Origin: Desulfobacteraceae bacterium | GTDB taxonomy: Bacteria > Desulfobacterota > DSM-4660 > Desulfatiglandales > Desulfatiglandaceae | Assembly: GCA_030611815.1 (NCBI GenBank) | Contig: JAUWPC010000039.1 | Location: 1 to 15,171, forward strand | Direction of reading: 5' to 3' | DNA length: 15,171 nt | Position numbers and translations under genes: made by a program | Shown here: positions 1 through 6,170 of the stretch, in pieces | How positions within the stretch are numbered: position 1 is the stretch's first letter | Layout of the letters: every line of letters begins with the position of its first letter | Notes under the pieces: generated by a model | Told to the model about the DNA's origin: nothing | Databases searched by the model: none | What the model saw: the letters and a program-made list of their open reading frames with translations, nothing else

Positions 1-33
1 CCCTGAACCTTGAACCTTTGAACCTGTGAACGG
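1..33. repeat. TGAACCT-type tandem/dispersed repeat, copy 1
   Basis: Three TGAACCT units lie at 4-10, 11-17 and 19-25, followed by GTGAACGG at 26-33. The 15-base end of the block (19-33) recurs with one mismatch at 8249-8263, and its CCCTGAACC start recurs at 8215-8223, so this is one family of intergenic repeats. Both copies sit just upstream of a start codon, this one 18 bases before the biotin carboxylase ATG. Whether it does anything is unknown. It may continue beyond the left edge of the window. Confidence 0.7.
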
Positions 34-51
34 TTACCATAAGGTTAGATT

Positions 52-1419
52 ATGTTCTCAAAAATACTCGTTGCAAACAGGGGTGAAATTGCACACCGGG
101 TTATTCGGGCCTGCAGGGACCTTGAGATCAAGACAGTCGCGGTCTATTCAGAGGCGGATGAGGCATCTCTTCATCTCTCGCTTGCTGATGAAAGCATATG
201 CATAGGTCCGCCAATCAGCGCAAAAAGCTACCTGAATATAGGGAGTATCCTGAAGGCCGCAAGGGAGACCGGAGCCGATGCCGTTCATCCCGGATACGGA
301 TACTTGGCGGAAAGCGAAGAATTTGCCAGAGCGTGTGAAGACTCTGGTCTGGTCTTTATCGGCCCCACACCTGAAAACCTGCAATTGGCAGGTGACAAGA
401 TCACGGCCAAGAACATCATGAGGGAAGCGGGTATCCCTGTTATTCCGAGCAGTTCCGGAGGGGTAACCGACGTGGAGGAAGCAGTTGGACTGTCCAAGGA
501 GATTGGTTATCCCGTTATGGTCAAGGCTTCAGGGGGAGGCGGAGGACGGGGCATCAGGATTTGTGAGGATAAAGATATGCTCCTCGAAGAATTCCCCGTG
601 GCAAAGATGGAGGCTCGCGCCTCCTTCGGAAGAGATGAACTCTATATTGAAAAATTTATTGTCGATCCGAGACATATTGAATTCCAGATCTTAGCGGACA
701 GTTCCGGCAAGGTTGTTCATTTAGGTGAGAGGGAGTGTACTATTCAAAGACGATTTCAGAAGCTCATCGAAGAATCGCCATCTCCCGCGCTATCGGCCAA
801 AATGAGGGAGACCATGGGAAACGCAGCCATGGATGCGGCAAGGGCCGTGAATTACTTGAATGCCGGCACTGTAGAGTTTCTGGTGGATGGAAACAACAAT
901 TTCTATTTTATGGAGATCAATGCCCGGATCCAGGTTGAGCATCCTGTTACTGAATTGACAACCGGTATAGATCTGGTAAAAGAACAGATCCGGCTCGCAT
1001 CGGGTGAAAATCTTGAGTATTGTTTTGAGGATCTCAACAAAAGAGGCTGGGCAATAGAATGCCGGATTAATGCGGAGGATCCGGACAGGAATTTCGCGCC
1101 ATCGCCCGGGACAATAGAAGAATATCACCCGCCTGGAGGTTTTGGGGTCAGGCTGGATACACACCTCTACCAGGGCTACGAACTCCCCATATTCTATGAT
1201 TCCCTGATCGCCAAGCTCATTTCCTACGACCTGACAAGGGACGGCGCCATCCGTATTATGAAAAGGGCCCTTGAAGAATTCAAGATAGAACCGATTAAAA
1301 CGACAATACCGCTTTATCTCAAGGTCATGGATGATCCTCAGTTCCGGGCTGGCGATTTCAATACGGATTTTATAAGCAGGTTCTTGCCGGACGAGGATGA
1401 TGAGGATGTTGAAGATTGA
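52..1419 (+). CDS. accC: Biotin carboxylase subunit of an acyl-CoA carboxylase
   Basis: ATP-dependent carboxylation of biotin on a carrier protein, the first half-reaction of acetyl-, propionyl-, methylcrotonyl- or geranyl-CoA carboxylase. The N-terminal domain opens with KILVANRGEIAHRVIRA. The ATP-grasp domain has a glycine-rich loop after K158 (SGGGGGRG, from 160), and the catalytic segment E288-x-N290-x-R292-x-Q-V-E296 matches E. coli AccC numbering. The C-terminal biotin carboxylase domain ends in an acidic tail (DEDDEDVED). At 455 aa it is a stand-alone subunit without the fused biotin-carrier domain of MccA/PccA-type alpha chains. F235 stands where E. coli has the nucleotide-site H236 (QRRFQK instead of QRRHQK). 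ATG 52 follows a weak AAGG at 41-44. An acyl-CoA dehydrogenase follows after 31 bases, probably co-transcribed. No carboxyltransferase or carrier gene is visible, so the CoA substrate is open. Confidence 0.93.
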   Translation: MFSKILVANRGEIAHRVIRACRDLEIKTVAVYSEADEASLHLSLADESICIGPPISAKSYLNIGSILKAARETGADAVHPGYGYLAESEEFARACEDSGLVFIGPTPENLQLAGDKITAKNIMREAGIPVIPSSSGGVTDVEEAVGLSKEIGYPVMVKASGGGGGRGIRICEDKDMLLEEFPVAKMEARASFGRDELYIEKFIVDPRHIEFQILADSSGKVVHLGERECTIQRRFQKLIEESPSPALSAKMRETMGNAAMDAARAVNYLNAGTVEFLVDGNNNFYFMEINARIQVEHPVTELTTGIDLVKEQIRLASGENLEYCFEDLNKRGWAIECRINAEDPDRNFAPSPGTIEEYHPPGGFGVRLDTHLYQGYELPIFYDSLIAKLISYDLTRDGAIRIMKRALEEFKIEPIKTTIPLYLKVMDDPQFRAGDFNTDFISRFLPDEDDEDVED

Positions 1420-1450
1420 TGTTGATGGTGTATGACAGAGGAGAACTTTG

Positions 1451-2605
1451 ATGGACTTCGAGCTTACAGAAGAACAGAAGATGTTGAAAGAGACGGTGGC
1501 CAGATTCGTGGAAAGGGATATCATTCCCCTTGCTGCGGAGATAGATGAAGAGGAGAGGTTCCCCGAAGAAAACTTCAAGGCTATGGCCGAAATGGGTCTC
1601 TTTGGCATGCCGATCCCCGAGGCCTATGGCGGCAGCGGCACCGACTTTTTCTCATGCGTTCTTGTAATGGAGGAACTGATGCGGGGGTGCGTTTCAACCG
1701 GCAACACCTACGGGGCCCACGCTATCCTCTGCACTGAGAATATTTACAGAAATGGTAATGAGGCCCAGAGACGCAGATATTTGCCCGATTTGATTCAGGG
1801 AAAGAAGGTAGGGGCCCTGGCCATCACCGAACCAGAGGCCGGGTCTGACGCGCTCTCCCTCAGGACCCGGGCCGAAAAAAAAGGGGACAGGTATATCCTG
1901 AACGGCACCAAGATGTTTATTACGAATGGACCCTTAGCCGACGTGGTGATCGTATATGCCAAAACCGAACCAGACGCCGGTCAGAACGGGATATCCGCCT
2001 TTATTGTGGAGAAGGGGTCTCCAGGGTTTTCCACTGGAAAGACCCTGAAGAAGATGGGGGTGCGGGGCTCTCCTACGGGTGAGTTGATCTTTGAAGACTG
2101 TGAAGTCCCGGCGGAAAATCTCTTGGGAGAAGAGAACAAAGGGGTCAGGGTCCTGATGAGCGGTCTTGACAGGGAGAGGATCATCTATTCCATAGCCCCC
2201 ATCGGAGTGGCCCAGGGGGCCTTTGATCTGGCCTTCAAGTATGCCTCGGAGAGAGTTCAATTCGGCGCGCCCATCGTCAGCTTCCAGATGATTCAGGATA
2301 TGTTAGCGGATATGGCGACCAGGATTCAGGCCGGGAGGGTCCTGTCCTACTGGGCCGCGTCAATGGCCGACTCTGGAAAAAGGGTCAGGTTAGAGGCATC
2401 CTATGCAAAGCTTTTCTGCGCAGAAGTAGGTGTGGAGGCAGTGGGCAAGGCCGTACAGATCTTTGGAGGATATGGGTACATCAGAGAGTTCCCCATAGAG
2501 AGGATGTACCGTGATGTAAAAGGGATCGAGTTCGGTGCAGGCACCAACCAGATCCAGAAGCTTATTATTATGGGAGAGTTGATGAAAAAATTGCGGGGCA
2601 AGTAA
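1451..2605 (+). CDS. Acyl-CoA dehydrogenase, isovaleryl-CoA-dehydrogenase-like
   Basis: FAD enzyme that makes a 2,3-double bond in an acyl-CoA and normally passes electrons to ETF (no etfAB in this window). It is 384 aa, the usual length. It shows the N-terminal helical domain, the beta-domain motif ITEPEAGSD and the C-terminal helices with FGGYGYIREFPIERMYRD. The catalytic base appears to be E242 in SGLDRER, the position of E254 in human isovaleryl-CoA dehydrogenase. The MCAD-type glutamate is replaced by A363 (EFGAGT instead of EIYEGT), which is the IVD/LCAD arrangement and suggests branched or bulky acyl chains. Start ATG 1451 is preferred over TTG 1448 because AGAGGAG at 1437-1443 gives good spacing. 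It lies just downstream of the biotin carboxylase, as in leucine (Liu) and acyclic-terpene (Atu) degradation clusters. The exact substrate is inferred, not shown. Confidence 0.93.
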   Translation: MDFELTEEQKMLKETVARFVERDIIPLAAEIDEEERFPEENFKAMAEMGLFGMPIPEAYGGSGTDFFSCVLVMEELMRGCVSTGNTYGAHAILCTENIYRNGNEAQRRRYLPDLIQGKKVGALAITEPEAGSDALSLRTRAEKKGDRYILNGTKMFITNGPLADVVIVYAKTEPDAGQNGISAFIVEKGSPGFSTGKTLKKMGVRGSPTGELIFEDCEVPAENLLGEENKGVRVLMSGLDRERIIYSIAPIGVAQGAFDLAFKYASERVQFGAPIVSFQMIQDMLADMATRIQAGRVLSYWAASMADSGKRVRLEASYAKLFCAEVGVEAVGKAVQIFGGYGYIREFPIERMYRDVKGIEFGAGTNQIQKLIIMGELMKKLRGK

Positions 2606-2631
2606 ATTTGGTAAAGCCGCCCCGGTTAAAT

Positions 2632-2684
2632 AAGTGCCTAAAGTAGGCGAAGTTTGAAGTTTAGAGTATGAAGTGCCTAAAGTT
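2632..2684 (+). repeat. Dispersed repeat, two AAGTGCCTAAAGT copies, forward orientation
   Basis: The 13-mer AAGTGCCTAAAGT is at 2632-2644 and again, extended by one T, at 2671-2684, separated by an AAGTTTGAAGTTT-like spacer. The same module appears reverse-complemented at 4594-4630, on the other side of the acyl-CoA ligase gene. No reading frame or transposase is associated with it. It looks like a non-coding dispersed element. Confidence 0.75.
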
Positions 2685-2715
2685 AGGGCTTACGCTCAGA
2701 ACTTGTTAGTTGCAG

Positions 2716-2741
2716 GTCGGGTTAGTGGTATGTAACCCGAC
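2716..2741. repeat. Perfect 9-bp palindrome GTCGGGTTA / TAACCCGAC
   Basis: GTCGGGTTA at 2716-2724 pairs perfectly with TAACCCGAC at 2733-2741 around an 8-base loop. There is no T-run on either side, so it is not an ordinary intrinsic terminator. From memory, similar GTCGGGTTA...TAACCCGAC palindromes occur as scattered REP-like elements in many bacterial genomes. It lies in the 5' region of the acyl-CoA ligase, about 90 bases before its likely start. Confidence 0.6.
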
Positions 2742-2820
2742 GGAACATTGGCAACCGAACAGATCAAGAAGATCAAAGGAGGATGAGCAGGAGAAAAAAT
2801 AACGATTCACCGTATTTCAA

Positions 2821-2827
2821 AAGGAGG
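2821..2827 (+). promoter_or_regulatory. Shine-Dalgarno AAGGAGG that sets the ligase start at 2834
   Basis: AAGGAGG ends six bases before ATG 2834, which is ideal spacing. An upstream in-frame ATG at 2783 directly abuts another AAAGGAGG (2775-2782) with no spacer, so it is a poor initiation site. Homologous FadD-type ligases typically begin close to the MEERIWHKAY stretch encoded from 2834. Confidence 0.7.
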
Positions 2828-2833
2828 AAGCCT

Positions 2834-4513
2834 ATGGAAGAGAGAATCTGGCACAAGGCCTATGCCGAAGAAGTCCCGCCCAGCGTTGATTACGAAGAAA
2901 TCACCTTGCCGGGAGCGCTGGAAAGGACAGCAAAGAGGTTCCCTGATACGGTTGCCCTGATTATGATGGGTGGGAAGATCACCTACAGGGAACTCGATGA
3001 ACTGGTAAATCGTTTTGCAGGGGCATTGGCTGATCTTGGCATCCGGAAAGGGGACAAGGTCTCACTCTTGCTTCCAAACATGCCTCAGGTAGTGATTGCC
3101 TCCTATGCCGTATTCCGTCTGGGCGCAGTAGTGGTCATGAATAATCCCCTCTATACAGAGAGTGAATTAGAGTACCAGTTGAACGACTCTGACTCCAAGA
3201 TGGCCATAAGTCTCGATCTCTTGGTACCAAGAATCCTCAAGCTAAAAGAAAAGACCGGGATCGAGACCATAATCTCCTGCCACATTCGTGACTACCTCCC
3301 CTTCCCCAAGAAGCAGCTCTTCCCATTCGTTAAGAAAAAGATGCACAGGAAGACCGACCCCAACGAGGGTGTCCATGATTTTATGGACCTCATCAACAAG
3401 TATCCCCCCACTGCCCCGATGGAAGAGGTCCTATTCGACGACCTGGCCGCTCTTCTCTATACCGGGGGCACAACAGGGGTATCCAAAGGAGTGATGCTCA
3501 CCCACAAAAACTGTAGTATCTGTGTCCAGCAGCTAAGGGCGTGGATACACGATGCAGAGGAGGGTAAGGACAGCATGTTGGGCACTTTTCCGGTCTTTCA
3601 CATCGCAGGGTTCACGACCGGTATGAACACGGCCATCTACAGAGGGCTGACGCTGATCCTGATCCCGCGTCCCGAACCAGGAATTGTCCTCGAAATGACT
3701 CGAAAGTACAGGCCCGACTGGTTCCCCTGCGTACCGACCATCTTTGTGGGTGTCCTCAACCATCCTGACTTCCCCAAGACCGATTTTTCTTTTGTAAAGG
3801 GATGCCTTTCAGGCGCTGCCCCCCTGGCAGCGGAGACCGTCCGCCAGTGGGATGAGGCAGTAGGGGCGGGTATCGTGGAGTGCTACGGACTCACGGAGAC
3901 CGCCGTTCTCACCCATGCTAACCCGTGGGGGGGAAAGACCAAGGTGGGAAGTGTGGGTGTCCCGGTTCCGGACACAGACTGCCGCATCGTGGATATCGAT
4001 ACCGGCACTAAGGATTTGCCCCTCGGGGAATCCGGGGAGATCCTCCTCAAAGGTCCCCAGGTCACAGAAGGGTATTACAAGAATTCCGAGGAGACGGAAA
4101 ATGCCATCCGGGACGGGTGGGTGTACACCGGGGATATCGGTTATATGGATGATGAGGGATATCTTTTTATCGTAGACCGGAAAAAGGATATGATTATCGC
4201 GGGAGGGTACAATATCTATCCGAGGGATATTGATGAGGTGCTTTACGAGCATCCCAAGATACAGGAGGCCTGCGCAGTGGGGATACCTGATACTTATCGT
4301 GGGGAGACGGTTAAGGTGTTTATTGTCCCAAGAGAGGGGGAGACCCTCTCTGAAGAGGAGGTGATCGCCTTTTGCAAAGAAAAGCTGGCCGCTTACAAGG
4401 TGCCCAAAATGGTAGAGTTCATGGATGAGCTCCCCAAAAGCAGTGTAGGAAAGGTTCTGCGGAGAGAACTGAGGGAAATGGAGATCGAGAGGGCAAGTCA
4501 AAAAGAAGACTAA
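2834..4513 (+). CDS. AMP-forming fatty-acyl-CoA ligase, FadD type
   Basis: Activates a carboxylic acid to its CoA thioester through an acyl-adenylate. The 559-aa protein has all adenylate-forming signatures: P-loop YTGGTTGVSKG (about 209-219, with the GG variant seen in E. coli FadD), ECYGLTETA, DGWVYTGDIGYMDDEGYLFIVDRKK with the hinge aspartate and GGYNIYPRDIDEVL. The catalytic lysine is K540 in PKSSVGKVLRREL. ATG 2834 is preferred to the in-frame ATG 2783, which would add 17 residues. The gene is isolated from both neighbours by gaps containing inverted copies of a short repeat, so it probably forms its own transcription unit or was inserted as a cassette. Chain-length specificity cannot be read from the sequence; medium- or long-chain acids are the default. 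Confidence 0.93.
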   Translation: MEERIWHKAYAEEVPPSVDYEEITLPGALERTAKRFPDTVALIMMGGKITYRELDELVNRFAGALADLGIRKGDKVSLLLPNMPQVVIASYAVFRLGAVVVMNNPLYTESELEYQLNDSDSKMAISLDLLVPRILKLKEKTGIETIISCHIRDYLPFPKKQLFPFVKKKMHRKTDPNEGVHDFMDLINKYPPTAPMEEVLFDDLAALLYTGGTTGVSKGVMLTHKNCSICVQQLRAWIHDAEEGKDSMLGTFPVFHIAGFTTGMNTAIYRGLTLILIPRPEPGIVLEMTRKYRPDWFPCVPTIFVGVLNHPDFPKTDFSFVKGCLSGAAPLAAETVRQWDEAVGAGIVECYGLTETAVLTHANPWGGKTKVGSVGVPVPDTDCRIVDIDTGTKDLPLGESGEILLKGPQVTEGYYKNSEETENAIRDGWVYTGDIGYMDDEGYLFIVDRKKDMIIAGGYNIYPRDIDEVLYEHPKIQEACAVGIPDTYRGETVKVFIVPREGETLSEEEVIAFCKEKLAAYKVPKMVEFMDELPKSSVGKVLRRELREMEIERASQKED

Positions 4514-4536
4514 ATAATTGGCAATTAGATCTTGTG

Positions 4537-4569
4537 TCGGTATTAAAAATGATGAGCGTTCAATACCGA
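4537..4569. other. Hairpin downstream of the acyl-CoA ligase
   Basis: TCGGTATT at 4537-4544 pairs perfectly with AATACCGA at 4562-4569 around a 17-base loop, and three further G-U type pairs are possible outside. It starts 24 bases after the ligase stop codon. It is followed by A-rich rather than T-rich sequence, so it is not a classical + strand terminator. It may stabilise the 3' end of the mRNA or be part of the neighbouring repeat. Confidence 0.4.
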
Positions 4570-4593
4570 TGTTGTCGAGAAAAAACAATTATT

Positions 4594-4630
4594 AACTTTA
4601 GGCACTCCAAACTCCAAACTTTAGGCACTT
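4594..4630 (-). repeat. Dispersed repeat, two AACTTTAGGCACT copies, reverse orientation
   Basis: AACTTTAGGCACT at 4594-4606 and 4617-4629 (the second extended by a T to 4630) is the exact reverse complement of the 13-mer at 2632-2644 and 2671-2683. The 10-base spacer is shorter than in the left copy. Together the two blocks form inverted terminal-like repeats around the acyl-CoA ligase gene. The right end lies about 18 bases from the ribosome-binding site of the next gene. Confidence 0.75.
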
Positions 4631-4658
4631 TACCGGTTCTTCCGGTTAAGGAGATGTT

Positions 4659-6161
4659 ATGGAAAAATATGATGCAGTAGTCATCGGAGCGGGTAACGGG
4701 GGTCTTACGGCATCGGCGGGCTTAGCACGGAAAGGTCTCAATGTCCTGTTGTTGGAGCGGCACAATATCCCGGGCGGTTGTGCTACCAGCTTCTGTAGAG
4801 GCCGGTTTGAGTTTGAAGTGGCGCTGCATCAGCTCAGCGGAATGGGAACGCCTGAAAAACCAGGACCCCTCAGGATGTCCCTGGCCAGCCTCGGTGTACT
4901 CGATGACCTGGAGTTTGTGGAAATGTCAGACCTCTTCAGTGTATGGATGCCTGACGGCTTCAGACTGGCACTCAAGGCAGACAAAACCCGGGTTATTTCC
5001 GTGCTTGAGGAAAAATTTCCTCACCAGAAAGAGGCCATTAACAGGTTCTTCGATCTGGTTTATAAATATGCCAACGAGATGTTAGCCGCCTTTTTTTTCA
5101 AAGACCCTTCTCCTTCCCGTGAGAAATATCCGGCTCTTTATAAGTACGCTTTCAAGCCCGCTAATGAGGTGATGGATGATATTTTCTCCGATCCATTGTT
5201 GAAGAACCTCCTGTCCGTTTACTGGGGGTATCTGGGGCTACCGCCCAACCGTTTATCTTTTGCCTATTTTGCCATGCTCTTTTTTGTCTATATAGAATTC
5301 AAGCCGTTTCACATCAAGGGCGGTTCTCAGGCCCTTTCCAATGCAATAACAAATAAATTCCTTTCAAATGGGGGGACTGCCCGTTTCAATTGTGGGGTGA
5401 AAAAGATAATAGTGAAAAACGGAGCTGTTCAGGGTGTAATAACTGAAGATGGTGATCATATAGAGACAAAATATGTGATCTCCAATGCATCGCAGGTAAC
5501 CACATATACACAGCTTGTTGACTCTGAAGAGGTTCCCGACGGGGTCCTCAGGGAAATGGGGGGTCGGAGTCTCAGCCCCTCGGCCTTTACCATGTTTATA
5601 GGATTTGACTGTGAACCAGGTGAGTTGGGGATTACTGAAACAACAAACTTTCTACTCGATGGTATCGATGCCACGGATAGGGTGCTCAATCCTATGCGGC
5701 GTGTGGATATCAGTGACGAAACCATGGTTATGAGTTGCTACGATGTGTCTGATCCGGATTTTTCACCCCCAGGAACGTGCCAGGTAAACATTGTTACCCT
5801 AAAATATGGCGAGCCCTGGATGCGGATACCCCCGACACAGTATCACAGGATAAAGTACCGGTGTGCGGAATCCATGTTACGCCGGATTGAAGCGATTTTT
5901 CCGGATGTCAGGAAACATATAGAAGAGCTTGAGGTGGCAACGCCCTTGACCCACATGCGGTATCTCGGTCATCCCAATGGCGCGATTTACGGGTTTGAGC
6001 AATATACCAAGGACTCCATGTTTTTTCAGCCGGGACGTCATTCCCCCATTGGAGGCCTCTATTTCGCCAGCGGGTGGATCGGCGACTGCGGGTTTCAGCC
6101 TACACTGCAGGCCGGGATGTCGGCAGCCAAGTCCGTTTTGAGAAAGCTCAATTCAAATTAG
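4659..6161 (+). CDS. FAD-dependent oxidoreductase, phytoene desaturase/CrtISO/retinol saturase-like
   Basis: A 500-aa flavoprotein of the phytoene-dehydrogenase-related superfamily (COG1233 type). The N-terminal dinucleotide fold has GAGNGG at 10-15 and the ribose-binding acidic residue E33 at the end of strand 2 (VLLLERH), followed by GGCATSF. A central KGGSQALSNAI block with GVKKIIVKNGAVQGV is typical of the family, and the C-terminal FAD motif is ASGWIGDCGFQPTLQAGMSA (470-489). Members isomerise, desaturate or saturate polyenes; the true substrate here is unknown. No signal peptide is seen. ATG 4659 has AAGGAG at 4648-4653. The next gene, a reductase with an iron-sulfur domain, begins 9 bases after its stop codon, suggesting an electron-transfer partner. 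No carotenoid-pathway gene is in the window, so a role in carotenoid synthesis is not supported. Confidence 0.85.
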   Translation: MEKYDAVVIGAGNGGLTASAGLARKGLNVLLLERHNIPGGCATSFCRGRFEFEVALHQLSGMGTPEKPGPLRMSLASLGVLDDLEFVEMSDLFSVWMPDGFRLALKADKTRVISVLEEKFPHQKEAINRFFDLVYKYANEMLAAFFFKDPSPSREKYPALYKYAFKPANEVMDDIFSDPLLKNLLSVYWGYLGLPPNRLSFAYFAMLFFVYIEFKPFHIKGGSQALSNAITNKFLSNGGTARFNCGVKKIIVKNGAVQGVITEDGDHIETKYVISNASQVTTYTQLVDSEEVPDGVLREMGGRSLSPSAFTMFIGFDCEPGELGITETTNFLLDGIDATDRVLNPMRRVDISDETMVMSCYDVSDPDFSPPGTCQVNIVTLKYGEPWMRIPPTQYHRIKYRCAESMLRRIEAIFPDVRKHIEELEVATPLTHMRYLGHPNGAIYGFEQYTKDSMFFQPGRHSPIGGLYFASGWIGDCGFQPTLQAGMSAAKSVLRKLNSN

Positions 6162-6170
6162 AGAGGGACC

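Noticed and set aside
1..33. CRISPR repeats
   Set aside because: The TGAACCT units are 7 bases, tandem, with no spacers; not a CRISPR array.
790..1608. Long open frame on the minus strand opposite the biotin carboxylase (272 codons)
   Set aside because: It lies antisense to a gene with full family motifs, has no recognisable protein features and no ribosome-binding site of note; it is a codon-usage shadow.
2594..2626. Terminator after the acyl-CoA dehydrogenase (CGGGGC ... GCCCCG)
   Set aside because: The left arm lies within the coding end and no T-run follows the right arm; too weak to call.
3809..4588. Minus-strand open frame opposite the FadD-type ligase (259 codons)
   Set aside because: Antisense to the most conserved ligase motifs; no independent support. 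It reaches into the hairpin downstream but has no plausible start region.
2632..4630. Composite transposon or insertion sequence around the acyl-CoA ligase
   Set aside because: The inverted repeats are short, the enclosed gene is a ligase, no transposase is present and no target-site duplication is evident; kept only as a repeat observation.
4659..6161. Carotenoid biosynthesis gene (crtI)
   Set aside because: Family-level similarity only; no phytoene synthase or other carotenoid gene is nearby and the neighbour is an iron-sulfur reductase.
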